Below, piece after piece: positions 34,481 through 44,037 of a DNA stretch of 64,000 bases (positions are counted from its first letter, which is position 1; each line of letters opens with the position of its first letter). The notes under the pieces are model-generated. The model made no database searches. It was given only the letters and a program-made list of their open reading frames with translations, and was not told where the DNA came from. Both the position numbers and the translations under genes were made by a program. Source of the DNA: Roseivirga sp. (GTDB lineage: Bacteria > Bacteroidota > Bacteroidia > Cytophagales > Cyclobacteriaceae); contig JAAWWF010000027.1 in NCBI GenBank assembly GCA_021404565.1, positions 124,001 through 188,000 of the forward strand. Reading direction: 5' to 3'.

Positions 34481-36163
34481 TCAGTGATATATTTTGATAA
34501 CATTCTTCCAGCCATGTTCCGTAGATTCCGAATCCAGACTCCACTTAGATTGATAGCTTTCCGTAAGCCGGGCCTTTATGTATTTGAGGCCTGTACCCTC
34601 TTCCCTACTCTTTCCTTGACGAACCCCTAAGGCAAAAGTTAAAAAGGTATAGCTCCTATACTCATCATTCGACTCATGGACCAACTTGAACCTGATGCTA
34701 TTATCGTCCAAAGGCAAGCTGTGCGTAATGCCGTTTTCCAATAATGTATGAAAAATAGCCGGTGGTACTTTTTGCTCCAGATCAATGCCCTCTTCTTCCC
34801 AGAAATAACTGATTTCCTTTCGGTATTCCATGATCTCGAGGTGAGACTTGCAAAGTTCTATTTCCTGAGTGATGGGGATCATGGTTTGGTCCTCAATCTG
34901 GTTGAAAAGATCAAACTCTTTGGCCAGAGCCTCTATAAACATTACACCCTTTTTTGGTGCTTCTTCTACCCAATCCACCAGGGAGGTGAGTGTATTTAGA
35001 AGAAAGTGTGGTTGGATATTCTTTTTTACCAACTCCAGTTTAAGGCGAGTCGATTGAACCAAAGAGTTTTCATAAGCCAGCCGTTGTTCTTTGATTCTGA
35101 GTGAGTGCACATAAAACATTCCCAGAAGAATAAGACTAATCCCTGCATACAAGCTTACCATAAAAGAGGTAGCAAGGCCAATCAATACCGCTGAAGGCAA
35201 AGTCAACAATACCAGGCGGGCACCTTTCATTTTTTTATAAACTCCAAATACTACGATACCGAGGGAAAAAACGGACATGGCAAAACTCATATCCCGTGTT
35301 ATAATGAAAGTATTATCGCTTTTAAAAGAGTACAACAAAAGCAGCACCCCCGTGTAAACAACTAGTAAAACTTTCTGCCTTGGATAGGGAAACTGTTTCG
35401 AAAAATAGAGTGGAACTAAGAATGAAACGGAGAGCATCACCATCTCAAGCGCATTCAGGCGCGTGTGGTGTACCTTGTAGTGGATGGGTGCATAGGATAT
35501 AAAGAATTCCAACAGGTTATGTACAAACAGAAGAAAGCAGATAATGCTGAAAATCAGGGTTGTGTATTCCTTTTTGTTGCTTAGAAACAGGAAAAGAAAG
35601 TAAATCGAGGCAAGCAACAGAGCACCTGCAAAGATGTGCATAAAAGAGGTTCTAATTGGGCCTTTCGTGAGTAGGTTGTCATAGTAGTTGAGCTCTATAC
35701 CGAATACACCCACATGATCGGGGAAGTAGTAAAGACTAGAACGTATCGCTATCACATGCTCCCCTTTTCCTGCTAGGTGAGATGGAATACCAAAGGCCTT
35801 CCACATTTTGCCTTCAGGGCCGAGTTCCAGCTCCCTACCCGGGTTTCCGTTTTTGCCAATTAAAACACCATCCCAAAAAACCTCATATTCTCCATAAACA
35901 TGAGGTATCACACCAAAGGGACGCAATGACTCTGGGGTATCGAGAATTTCAACCTTTGTTCTGGACCAGTAGACCCTGCCATCTGTTAATTCTATTCTCC
36001 TTTCCCAGTCATGTTCGTCCAGGTCCTGGGCAGACCACCCTGGCTCATCTCCCAGCTTCATCACGCTTTTTCCTTGCTTGTAAGCAATACGATCTTCAGC
36101 ACAAGCACTAGCCAGCACCAGAATGCATAAGAGTGATAGAAAGGGTATGAATTTATGATTCAT
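34481..36163 (-). CDS. LytS-type sensor histidine kinase with 7TMR-like membrane domain
   Basis: 560 residues with a lipoprotein-like N-terminus (LCILVLASAC). An extracytoplasmic jelly-roll-like region (about 25-170, resembling 7TMR-DISMED2/sialate-esterase-like domains) is followed by seven or so TM helices (about 175-370), then a His_kinase domain with the phospho-acceptor motif KKNIQPHFLLNTLTSL and a degenerate ATPase region (IFHTLLENGITHSL, EEGTGLKYIKARL). Partner of the LytTR regulator. Divergent from the esterase gene at 36324, with a direct-repeat site in between. Confidence 0.88.
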   Translation of the reverse strand: MNHKFIPFLSLLCILVLASACAEDRIAYKQGKSVMKLGDEPGWSAQDLDEHDWERRIELTDGRVYWSRTKVEILDTPESLRPFGVIPHVYGEYEVFWDGVLIGKNGNPGRELELGPEGKMWKAFGIPSHLAGKGEHVIAIRSSLYYFPDHVGVFGIELNYYDNLLTKGPIRTSFMHIFAGALLLASIYFLFLFLSNKKEYTTLIFSIICFLLFVHNLLEFFISYAPIHYKVHHTRLNALEMVMLSVSFLVPLYFSKQFPYPRQKVLLVVYTGVLLLLYSFKSDNTFIITRDMSFAMSVFSLGIVVFGVYKKMKGARLVLLTLPSAVLIGLATSFMVSLYAGISLILLGMFYVHSLRIKEQRLAYENSLVQSTRLKLELVKKNIQPHFLLNTLTSLVDWVEEAPKKGVMFIEALAKEFDLFNQIEDQTMIPITQEIELCKSHLEIMEYRKEISYFWEEEGIDLEQKVPPAIFHTLLENGITHSLPLDDNSIRFKLVHESNDEYRSYTFLTFALGVRQGKSREEGTGLKYIKARLTESYQSKWSLDSESTEHGWKNVIKIYH

Positions 36164-36221
36164 TCAAGTCTGAATTACTGATGCAAACTAAGCATTTGAA
36201 AATGACTTTTTAACACAGATC

Positions 36222-36250
36222 AGAGCAGTTCATTCATGCATAGAGCAGTT
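36222..36250. promoter_or_regulatory. Direct-repeat site, copy 1 (candidate LytTR site)
   Basis: AGAGCAGTT at 36222-36230 and again at 36242-36250, exactly 20 bp apart, followed by GACAA. The same arrangement recurs at 49411-49439, where the flanking bases are also largely conserved. GCAGTTCAT and GCAGTTGAC fit most of the imperfect 9-bp direct repeat bound by LytTR regulators (core GTT). The site lies between the divergent kinase and esterase genes. Confidence 0.6.
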
Positions 36251-36323
36251 GACAAAGTAAACGATGACTATTTAAAACATACAGAGAGCTTTAGAGTAAA
36301 ACCTTCAAAAAACCCAACCAACC

Positions 36324-37517
36324 ATGAATCCTTTTTTAACAGAGTCTTGGAAAGAAGCAGACAAAAACATCAAGGGACTTAAGCTCCTGATGATGTTGTT
36401 TGTAGCCAATTTGATTTCGATAAACACTGTCTTTGCCCAGGGAAATAAAGACCTTCAGTTGTCGCACGGTGAACCAGTAATGACCATAGGCGAAATATCT
36501 TCACTTCAGTCGACAGTGTTGAACAAAACCGTTCCACTATCAATCCACCTACCTGTCAACTACGATAATTCCAGAAATACCTATCCCGTGCTGTATATGT
36601 TGGGTTCAGATTACCGCGCTCGGTTCGCCATGTTGGCTTCTACACTAGACTACATGGGCGAGGGACAAATTCCTGAGATGATACTTATTGGTATAGATTT
36701 ACCTGAAGGAAATCGCATTTTGTTGCCAACACGGGCAGATCAAGACACGAGCATTCCAGATGGTTACATTGAGTTCTTTGAGACTGAGTTGATGCCACAC
36801 GTTGATGGCAAATACCGAACCGCTCCCTATAATGCGCTTTATGGTGGTTCTAACAGTGGATTTTTCACAGTCTACACACTGCTCAACAACCCCGCTCTGT
36901 TTAATGCCTACTTCGCAAGTAGCCCATCCCTGATGCATATACCGGAAGTGCTTCAACAAAAAATAGAATCAGGTCCGTTAAAAACAGTTACAGAAAACAG
37001 ATTTCTACACATCATCTACAGCGATGATGAGGGATTAACGAATCACGTTTCTGAATTCTCTCGTGGTTTAGCGGACCATAAACCAGCCGGTTTTACCTAT
37101 AAAGTGGATGAACTGAAGAATCAAGGTCATGTACCAGCGATGGATTTTACACTGTTTCTTCTGGCCTTATATCCTGACTTCAATCCCTTCAATCCTGGTG
37201 AAAACCTGGAACCTTTAGATAAAGTGACAGAACATTTCGATAGGTTATCAAAACGATATGGGTATGAAATCAAGACACCCATATCGGTCCTGTTTAACCA
37301 TGGTTTTCACACGATACTGAGTAAGGATTTAAATGCCGCAGAAGCAATCTTTCAATATTCCATAGAAACGTATCCTGAGGGGAAGGAATCTTATCTAGGA
37401 ATGGGTCTTGTACGCAGAGCTCAAGGTCAGCTTGAAAGTGCTAAGGTCATGATCGAAAAAGCACTGGCAATTGATCCAGAATACTCACTGGCTCAAAGGT
37501 GGCTAAACAGACTCTAG
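36324..37517 (+). CDS. Secreted esterase (Fes/PF00756 type) with C-terminal TPR
   Basis: 397 residues. The signal segment LLMMLFVANLISINTVFAQ is preceded by about 22 residues, so Met23 or Met24 may be the true start. Alpha/beta hydrolase of the enterochelin-esterase/S-formylglutathione-hydrolase-like family: NTYPVLYMLGSDYRARFA, ELMPHVDGKYRT, nucleophile elbow YGGSNSGFFTVY and a late NQGHVPAMD carrying the likely His. Residues about 335-397 form one or two TPR motifs (AAEAIFQYSIETYPEGKESYLGMGLVRRAQGQLESAKVMIEKALAIDPEY). Its enzymatic part resembles that of the PD40 fusion at 52979. A direct-repeat regulatory site lies upstream. Confidence 0.87.
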   Translation: MNPFLTESWKEADKNIKGLKLLMMLFVANLISINTVFAQGNKDLQLSHGEPVMTIGEISSLQSTVLNKTVPLSIHLPVNYDNSRNTYPVLYMLGSDYRARFAMLASTLDYMGEGQIPEMILIGIDLPEGNRILLPTRADQDTSIPDGYIEFFETELMPHVDGKYRTAPYNALYGGSNSGFFTVYTLLNNPALFNAYFASSPSLMHIPEVLQQKIESGPLKTVTENRFLHIIYSDDEGLTNHVSEFSRGLADHKPAGFTYKVDELKNQGHVPAMDFTLFLLALYPDFNPFNPGENLEPLDKVTEHFDRLSKRYGYEIKTPISVLFNHGFHTILSKDLNAAEAIFQYSIETYPEGKESYLGMGLVRRAQGQLESAKVMIEKALAIDPEYSLAQRWLNRL

Positions 37518-37628
37518 AAATGGAATCTGGCTTGACGCATCAAAGATGACTAAAGATCAATCTGAAGCATAAACCGATCTGAGCTAAACGGTTCCATAAC
37601 AACCTCTGAAAGCACAAATACTAAACAC

Positions 37629-39701
37629 GTGAAAATCAAAATTTTATTGACGTTGATATGCGCTTTGGCGCTCAATACTGCCTTGGCACAACAGAGAAAT
37701 GGCCAGGCACCAGCCGCCAAAGGAAATGAAGACACACTCTCATTTGGAGACATTCCTGAGCTTAAAGAGGCCTATATCTCTACATCACCAGGTGAACGAA
37801 ATGATGGTATCCTGGTGGGCAAATTAGGCATCGATGGTGGTAATAAAGCGATGATTCTTAAGCTGGCACAGGAAATGGCGGAGGGCAAACATGGTAACTT
37901 CGACAGCTATCTTATTGCCCATAAAGGCAAGCTCATCTTTGAATCCTACTACAGGCGGGGCCGTATTAACCTGCCACATCCGCAGGCTTCAGCTACCAAG
38001 ACTTACACCAGCATGGCATTGGGCCGCGCCATCCAATTGGGTTACCTCACTATGGCTGATCTGAACAAACCGTTGACCAGTTTTCTGAAAGAGCTGGACC
38101 ACACAAAGTTTGTGGCCGGAACTGAAAAAATCACACTGCATCAAGCATTGACGATGCGTTCAGGTATCCAATTAAGTGCAGAGCAGAGAGAGGAGATAGA
38201 GAAAAACCCGGCAATTGTAAAAGGTCAAAAACACCTTCAGGCTTTCCTTGAAAATAGTCAACCCATAACAGATGCATCTCAGCAGTTTGCCTATAAAGAT
38301 GACCCAAGGTTGGTGATGCAAGTGATTGAAGCAGTGGTTCCGGGTACGGCTAAAGATTTTATCAAGAGAGAGCTTCTTGACAAAATGGACATTACTAACT
38401 ATGAATGGTTGACTGAGATAAACGGGCTACCACGATCTGGAAGTGGCACAAGCCTGACATCGCGCGACATGCTTAAATGGGGCCTCCTGATCATCAACAA
38501 TGGCAAATGGAAGGGTGAACAGCTGGTTCCGGCTGATTTTGTAGAAAAGGCTACCAGCAAAATTGTGAACCAAAGTGAAGAGTATGATGATCCCGGAAAA
38601 GGTGTATCAGGAACCGCATACGGCTATTTCACCTGGCAAACCGATTTTTCCGCGGGCGATAAAAGCTATCTCGCTAAATCGGCTCGGGGTGGTAGTGGAC
38701 AAAACATTTATATAATCGAAGCGCTTGATCTGGTGGTGGTGACCACTACCCATCGTCCGGTTGATAGCTCAGTATCAGTGACAGCAGAAAGAGTGCTGCC
38801 CGCTTTTATTGAAAATGCTATTCCAACCAAGAGTGCAAAAAGTGATAGCCCAGGTGAAGTCCCCCCTCTTGAAGATCGCTATCTCGGTCAAAAGCCTCCG
38901 GGATTAATTCCGGAAGTTTTTGCTCCTGGTCTTATTTCAATAAATGGAAGATATGAACATGGTATTTCGTTTTCTCCTGCTATGGATGAAGTATATTTTT
39001 CTGCTAATGTCGCAGACGTAGATCCAAGTATATATTTCTCAAAACTCGAGGGTAAAAAATGGACAATCCCCAAAAAAGCAAACTTCACAAAAGGCAAAAA
39101 AGTTGGAGAAATGCATCCGTTTGTGAGTCCTGATGGTGATAAAATTTATTTTACAGCTCATGACGCATTTACATTGCCCCAACATAAAGAATCAGTTAAG
39201 GCCTGGTATGTAAACCGTCTTGAGGATTCCTGGAGTAGCGCATCGCAACTTGATTCCCCCGTAAATGATGACTTCGTTTTTTATGCTAATCAAGCAACAA
39301 ACGGTGATCTTTTTTATACCAATGTGTCAAAACGAAAAATGTACTTTGCGCCTAATAAAAAAGGCAAATTTCCCCAGGTACAAGAAGTTGATATTGAATT
39401 TGGTTTTCACGGCTTTATCGCCCCATCTCAAGATTATTTAGTAGTCAATGCTCGAATCAAAGAAGATGCGCAAAGAAAGGACAGCGAAATCTATGTCTAT
39501 TTTAAAAAGAAAGACGGAACCTGGTCAAAACCAATCAACCTTGGAAAGGAAGTAAATTCCAATTTTCCTGAAACATGCCCCAGCATTACTCCAGATGGCA
39601 AATACCTGTTCTTTGGTAGATACAACGAAGAAGGAGGCTTATCAAACTTCTATTGGGTAAGCACAGAAGTTATTGAGCGAGTAAAACCAGCAGATTTATG
39701 A
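37629..39701 (+). CDS. Serine hydrolase fused to a PPG-type PD40 propeller
   Basis: 690 residues starting with a GTG; signal peptide 1-20 (LLTLICALALNTALAQ). Residues about 45-395 are a class-C beta-lactamase-like domain with S121-A-T-K124 (SxxK), Y222-K-D224 in the YxN position and ARGGSGQNIYI as third box. Residues 414-690 are a PD40/WD40-like propeller opening with the family signature YLGQKPPG (418-425), then FAPGLISINGRYEHGISFSP, HPFVSPDGDKIYF and ITPDGKYLFFGRYNE. The propeller is closest to that in the esterase fusion at 52979. It probably acts in the periplasm or at the surface. First of a run of six plus-strand genes. Confidence 0.9.
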   Translation: MKIKILLTLICALALNTALAQQRNGQAPAAKGNEDTLSFGDIPELKEAYISTSPGERNDGILVGKLGIDGGNKAMILKLAQEMAEGKHGNFDSYLIAHKGKLIFESYYRRGRINLPHPQASATKTYTSMALGRAIQLGYLTMADLNKPLTSFLKELDHTKFVAGTEKITLHQALTMRSGIQLSAEQREEIEKNPAIVKGQKHLQAFLENSQPITDASQQFAYKDDPRLVMQVIEAVVPGTAKDFIKRELLDKMDITNYEWLTEINGLPRSGSGTSLTSRDMLKWGLLIINNGKWKGEQLVPADFVEKATSKIVNQSEEYDDPGKGVSGTAYGYFTWQTDFSAGDKSYLAKSARGGSGQNIYIIEALDLVVVTTTHRPVDSSVSVTAERVLPAFIENAIPTKSAKSDSPGEVPPLEDRYLGQKPPGLIPEVFAPGLISINGRYEHGISFSPAMDEVYFSANVADVDPSIYFSKLEGKKWTIPKKANFTKGKKVGEMHPFVSPDGDKIYFTAHDAFTLPQHKESVKAWYVNRLEDSWSSASQLDSPVNDDFVFYANQATNGDLFYTNVSKRKMYFAPNKKGKFPQVQEVDIEFGFHGFIAPSQDYLVVNARIKEDAQRKDSEIYVYFKKKDGTWSKPINLGKEVNSNFPETCPSITPDGKYLFFGRYNEEGGLSNFYWVSTEVIERVKPADL

Positions 39702-39758
39702 TTGTAATGTCCTATCGCAAATCATTAAAACTCATGTTGTCAAACCATTAAAAACATA

Positions 39759-40625
39759 ATGAGAGTAAAAAAAGCCAATATTCTTTTGATGCTTGCAGGG
39801 GTCTTGTTCATCAATGCCTGCAATCCTGAAAAACAGACTGCGATAGATAGTCACCCATCAACTGCGAAAGATCTGTATTTTGGACAAAGACCACCAGGTT
39901 CAAGTCCTGAAGATTTGAAGCCAGATGCCTTTTTCTCAGAAGGCTGGGAACTTGGGGCAGAATTCATTCCGGGAATGAACGAGTTTTATTTCACCACCTC
40001 TGGCAGCTCACCTTTCAGTCCCACCGTTGTCGTCTTTCGCGAGGAAAATCGTAGCTGGAAGCAATACAAATTCAACGCTACGGGTAATGATACGCTATAC
40101 TCAAAAGACAAATACATTCAGCGAACCGATTCTGGTTGGTCAGCCATAAAAAGCCTTGGTGCACCTTTTGATACTATTCCCATTATGCGCCTTACGGCTT
40201 CATCAAATGGAACCCTGGTGTTTGATGAATTCACAAGAGATGGAAATGGTGTTCTTCGATATTCACGATTGGTAAATGGCAAGCGCGAAGCACCAAAACC
40301 CCTTAGTAAAGAGGTAAATACCGGTAAATGGAATGCTCACCCCTTCATAGCTCCAGATGAGTCTTACATTATTTGGGATGGTGAAAGAGAAGACGGATAT
40401 GGCGATGGTGATATGTACATCAGCTTTCGACAGGAAGACGGTTCATGGGGTTCCGCTATAAACTTTGGGGATCAAATAAACACAGATGGTGAGGACGGTG
40501 GAGGGTACGTGACGCCAGATGGAAAATACCTTACCTATTGCCCCCGTTGTATCCCGCCTTATGACAGAAAGTGGGTGGATGCCAAAATCATTGAAGATTT
40601 AAGAACCCAAAATCAAGAAAAATGA
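39759..40625 (+). CDS. PPG-type PD40 lipoprotein
   Basis: 288 residues with a lipoprotein signal (LLMLAGVLFINAC, Cys at residue 21). The mature protein is a PD40-type propeller: YFGQRPPGSSPEDLKPD (signature), AEFIPGMNEFYFTT, HPFIAPDESYIIWDGEREDGYGDGDMYISF, YVTPDGKYLTYCPRC and the ending WVDAKIIEDLRTQ. The C-terminal WVDAxIIExLR element is shared with nearly all members of the local family. It overlaps the next gene by ATGA. Confidence 0.88.
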   Translation: MRVKKANILLMLAGVLFINACNPEKQTAIDSHPSTAKDLYFGQRPPGSSPEDLKPDAFFSEGWELGAEFIPGMNEFYFTTSGSSPFSPTVVVFREENRSWKQYKFNATGNDTLYSKDKYIQRTDSGWSAIKSLGAPFDTIPIMRLTASSNGTLVFDEFTRDGNGVLRYSRLVNGKREAPKPLSKEVNTGKWNAHPFIAPDESYIIWDGEREDGYGDGDMYISFRQEDGSWGSAINFGDQINTDGEDGGGYVTPDGKYLTYCPRCIPPYDRKWVDAKIIEDLRTQNQEK

Positions 40626-41476
40626 AAACCGCGGCATTATTAATCTTCGCGTGTATCATCTCGATTCACACTGTCCTCGCGCAAGGGACTCATGTGAATA
40701 ATCTTGATTTTCCAGCATTAGAAAATCGCTATCTAGGCCAAAAACCACCGGGATTAACACCTAAACCCTTTGCTCCGGGAATTGTCGCCTCAGAAGAATA
40801 TGTAGTGGCAGGCGGCAACTTCAGCCCAGATATGAAGGAATTCTATTTCAGCAGACAGGGTGGCGAATATAAAGAAGCGGTCCGGTTTGTGATGCACTAC
40901 GAAAATGGTGCGTGGAGTAAACCGATTGCGCTGTCAATTGATAACGACCACTATGTAGAGCGATTCAATCCCGGTTGGTCAGAGATGAAAAGTCTGGAAC
41001 ATTTCAAAAACATCAATGTCCATGGCTTGTCAGTATCTGCCAAAGGCACTTACTACACTGATCATTATACCAACGAGGGTGATAGCCCCCTTCGAATTTC
41101 GCGACTGATCAATGGCCAACGTGAAGCCCCAAAGCCAGCCGACAAGGTCATTAACACCGGAAAATGGGTAGCCCACCCCTTTATAGCTCCTGATGAATCC
41201 TACTTGTTGTGGGATGTAGAGAGAGATGGTGACTATGGTGCCGATATCTACATCAGTTTTCGACAACCAGATGGTAAATGGGGAAAGGCCATCAACATGG
41301 GCGACACCATAAACACCGGACTCTACGACCAGTGGCCCCGAGTGACACCCGATGGCAAGTATTTATTCTTCTGGAAAGGAGATGAAAAGATGAGAGCAGA
41401 TGGCAGTAACTACCTGGTTGGAAGCCCCTATTGGGTAGATGCTCAGATCATAGAAACATTCAGAAACAACCAATAA
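40622..41476 (+). CDS. PPG-type PD40 secreted protein
   Basis: 284 residues with a type I signal peptide (LLIFACIISIHTVLAQ). Signature YLGQKPPGLTPKPFAPGIV, then GNFSPDMKEFYFSR, HPFIAPDESYLLWDVERDGDYGADIYISF, RVTPDGKYLFFWK and YWVDAQIIETFR. It follows the lipoprotein gene with overlapping codons, so they are co-translated. No catalytic residues; likely a binding or scaffold propeller. Confidence 0.88.
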   Translation: MKTAALLIFACIISIHTVLAQGTHVNNLDFPALENRYLGQKPPGLTPKPFAPGIVASEEYVVAGGNFSPDMKEFYFSRQGGEYKEAVRFVMHYENGAWSKPIALSIDNDHYVERFNPGWSEMKSLEHFKNINVHGLSVSAKGTYYTDHYTNEGDSPLRISRLINGQREAPKPADKVINTGKWVAHPFIAPDESYLLWDVERDGDYGADIYISFRQPDGKWGKAINMGDTINTGLYDQWPRVTPDGKYLFFWKGDEKMRADGSNYLVGSPYWVDAQIIETFRNNQ

Positions 41477-41528
41477 CTCACCTAATAAACAGTCTCAAAC
41501 AGACAAGCATTCTTAACCAATCAAAAAT

Positions 41529-42161
41529 ATGAGCGACCAAAAAGCGATTCTGACCCTCATTCTTTTAATGCTAACAAGCAGCATTTTTGCGCAGCAAAGC
41601 GGTAATACCACTCAACCCATGGTCATCAACCCTACCAGTAAAGCAGGCCTTCTCGATGGCAGTTGTGGCAACGATGAATGGGACGCAGCAACAAAAATAG
41701 ACATGCCGGGTCAGGCCGCCATTTACTTTATGCACGATGAAGATTATTTCTACTTCTGTGCCTCAGGTAAAGAAGAAGACTATACGGTCATAGACCTGTT
41801 TATAGAAAACGGAGCAACGCAACAGTTGCACAAATTTCATCTCTCAGCTCAAATGGGAGAAGCCATACTTACAGACAATGAATGGAAACCTGCATCCGGT
41901 AAATGGGATTTAAAGGATTATGCCGGGTTCTGGGTGCCATTTTCCGGACTTGAGGATGACGAAAAGAGATCGGGCCCAATATTCGAAACCGGGACACATC
42001 GTCAGTTGCAGATAGCACGCAAAAAATTCCCAGGTAATACCTGGAACATCTTGGTTGGCCTGGGAGCAGTCAGACATGAAGGTGAGGGACAACTTTTCTA
42101 CCCAAAAAACGGAAAAGGTGACGATAAGTCAACCTGGGCTCAGTTTTCATTCTCTAAGTAA
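41529..42161 (+). CDS. Secreted CBM9/DOMON-like protein
   Basis: 210 residues with a signal peptide (LILLMLTSSIFAQ). The mature part looks like the DOMON/CBM9-like beta sandwich: LLDGSCGNDEWDAATKIDMPGQAAIYFMHDEDYFYFCASG, FIENGATQQLHKFHLSAQMGEAIL and RQLQIARKKFPGNTWNILVGLGAV. Such domains bind sugars or heme. It is the one member of this run without the PPG signature, lying between PD40 genes in the same orientation, so it is probably part of the same unit. Confidence 0.72.
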   Translation: MSDQKAILTLILLMLTSSIFAQQSGNTTQPMVINPTSKAGLLDGSCGNDEWDAATKIDMPGQAAIYFMHDEDYFYFCASGKEEDYTVIDLFIENGATQQLHKFHLSAQMGEAILTDNEWKPASGKWDLKDYAGFWVPFSGLEDDEKRSGPIFETGTHRQLQIARKKFPGNTWNILVGLGAVRHEGEGQLFYPKNGKGDDKSTWAQFSFSK

Positions 42162-42184
42162 GCAGCAATACAAGAATGCTAAGC

Positions 42185-43921
42185 ATGAAAAAAGCACATA
42201 TCATTCTGTGGTTTGCAGGTGCAGTATTTCTAACGGCTTGTAATGCTAAAATACAGAGCGCCAATAACCATGATTTCCCACCTCTGGAAGACCGATATTT
42301 TGGAGAAGAGCCTCCAGGCTTAGTGCCTGAACTGTTCGACCCCAAAATGGTCTCTCCCGAAGGACTTTTTGAAGGGGGTATGTTTTCTCAAAACATGAAG
42401 GAATTCTATTTCACCAGGAAAAATGGGGAGTATGAAAAACGCACATTTTTTGTGATTCGATATGAAAATAACAGCTGGGGTCAGGAATCTGAGACCGATA
42501 TAAAATGGCCGAGATTCTCTGAGGATGGCAAAACAATGTATATTGGAAAGGACTATAGAGAACGCACAGACAGGGGTTGGTCAGAACCCATAAGTCAAGG
42601 AGAATTCCTGAAAGACCAGGCACATGGTTGGTCTATCACATCTAAAGGCACTTATTATTATGCCGTTTACAAAAAGGAAGACAAGAACATAAACGGCTCT
42701 CTTTATTATTGTCCATTTGCAGATGGCAAGTATGAAAACCCAGTAAGGTTGAATGCCGATATTAATACAGGAGAATACATAGCTCACCCCTTTATTGCGC
42801 CAGATGAATCTTATTTAATTTGGGATGTCAGACGAGAAGGTGGATATGGGCAAGCAGATCTCTATATCAGCTTTAAGCAAAATGATACAGAGAATTCTTG
42901 GTCTCCTCCCGTGAATATGGGGCAAGCGATTAATAGTGAAATGCAAGAAAGCTCGCCCATGGTGACACAAGATGGGAAATACTTATTTTTTACCAGAGGA
43001 GAATGGGTAGAAAAGGAAGATGGAAGCACTTATTATGTGGGTAAAAGACATTGGGTTGATGCTAAGGTTATTGAAACACTCCGACCTGATCCGAACTTGC
43101 AAAATACAGGAGTCACCTCCTACCCTATTGCTTATGGGTCAAATGGTATTTGCCTCACCAATAAAGACGGCACCTCAACCATAAGACTAACCGCGGGTCA
43201 GCATGGCTACCCTGCCTGGTCTCCCAACGGCAAGCGTTTAGCATTCTATGGCTATTACGATGGAGGCAAGACCTGGTCTATTCATACCATGAACAGCGAT
43301 GGTTCTAATAGAAAGCGCCTGACCCATGTAAAGAACAAATGGGACAATATGCCTGTCTGGTCGCCCGATGGGTCTAAGATCATTTTTGGAAGAGACTACA
43401 GAGATGCTTCAGGGGCCTGGCACTATGAACTCTGGAAGATGAATGCCGATGGCAGCGAGCAGACTCAAATCAAATCACTCAGTGGCGGTGGTCCTTCTTT
43501 TATGCCCGATGGCCGACTGCTTTACCATTCAGAACACAAAAACAAAGAGAGCGAGATAAGCATAGCTGATTTAAATGGTGAGAACATCATTCACCTCACC
43601 GATAATGAAGCAGAAGAGTGGGATCCGAAAATCTCGCCCGATGGCAAGCAAATCACTTTTATGTCTAAGCGAGATGGAAATCGTGAAATCTATGTAATGA
43701 ATGTGGATGGTTCTAACCAAACACGCTTAACGTACAATGATGGTTCTGATGGAGGGCCAACCTGGTCTCCTGATGGTACTCAAATCGTATTTCATTCCGA
43801 AACAGAAAGGGACGGAGAAACTGAAAACAGTACCTACATCATGAATAAAGATGGCTCTTCGCTAAGAAAAATGGTCCATAATAGCTGGCAACCTTCATGG
43901 TTTAAAAAAGGGCCAAAATAG
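42185..43921 (+). CDS. PPG-type PD40 lipoprotein with extra TolB-like propeller
   Basis: 578 residues from the ATG at 42185 (MKKAHIILWFAGAVFLTAC; lipobox LTAC); an ATG three codons earlier is also possible. Residues about 25-300 are a typical local PD40 unit (YFGEEPPGLVPELFDPKMVSPEGLFEGGMFS ... YWVDAKVIETLR-type ending). Residues about 305-578 add a second propeller of TolB-like PD40 repeats: PAWSPNGKRLAFYGYYDG, PVWSPDGSKIIFGRDY, PKISPDGKQITFMSKRDGNREIYVMNVDGSNQ and PTWSPDGTQIVFHSE. The only family member here with two propellers. Confidence 0.9.
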   Translation: MKKAHIILWFAGAVFLTACNAKIQSANNHDFPPLEDRYFGEEPPGLVPELFDPKMVSPEGLFEGGMFSQNMKEFYFTRKNGEYEKRTFFVIRYENNSWGQESETDIKWPRFSEDGKTMYIGKDYRERTDRGWSEPISQGEFLKDQAHGWSITSKGTYYYAVYKKEDKNINGSLYYCPFADGKYENPVRLNADINTGEYIAHPFIAPDESYLIWDVRREGGYGQADLYISFKQNDTENSWSPPVNMGQAINSEMQESSPMVTQDGKYLFFTRGEWVEKEDGSTYYVGKRHWVDAKVIETLRPDPNLQNTGVTSYPIAYGSNGICLTNKDGTSTIRLTAGQHGYPAWSPNGKRLAFYGYYDGGKTWSIHTMNSDGSNRKRLTHVKNKWDNMPVWSPDGSKIIFGRDYRDASGAWHYELWKMNADGSEQTQIKSLSGGGPSFMPDGRLLYHSEHKNKESEISIADLNGENIIHLTDNEAEEWDPKISPDGKQITFMSKRDGNREIYVMNVDGSNQTRLTYNDGSDGGPTWSPDGTQIVFHSETERDGETENSTYIMNKDGSSLRKMVHNSWQPSWFKKGPK

Positions 43922-44037
43922 TGGTAGAGACGAAGACTTCTAGCATTCAGAACCCAATGGCGCAAATCAAATAAAACGCCTCATTTATACTTCAATAAAC
44001 AAGGCAAGCATTGCCTCCGAAATACAAACCTAAGCTC

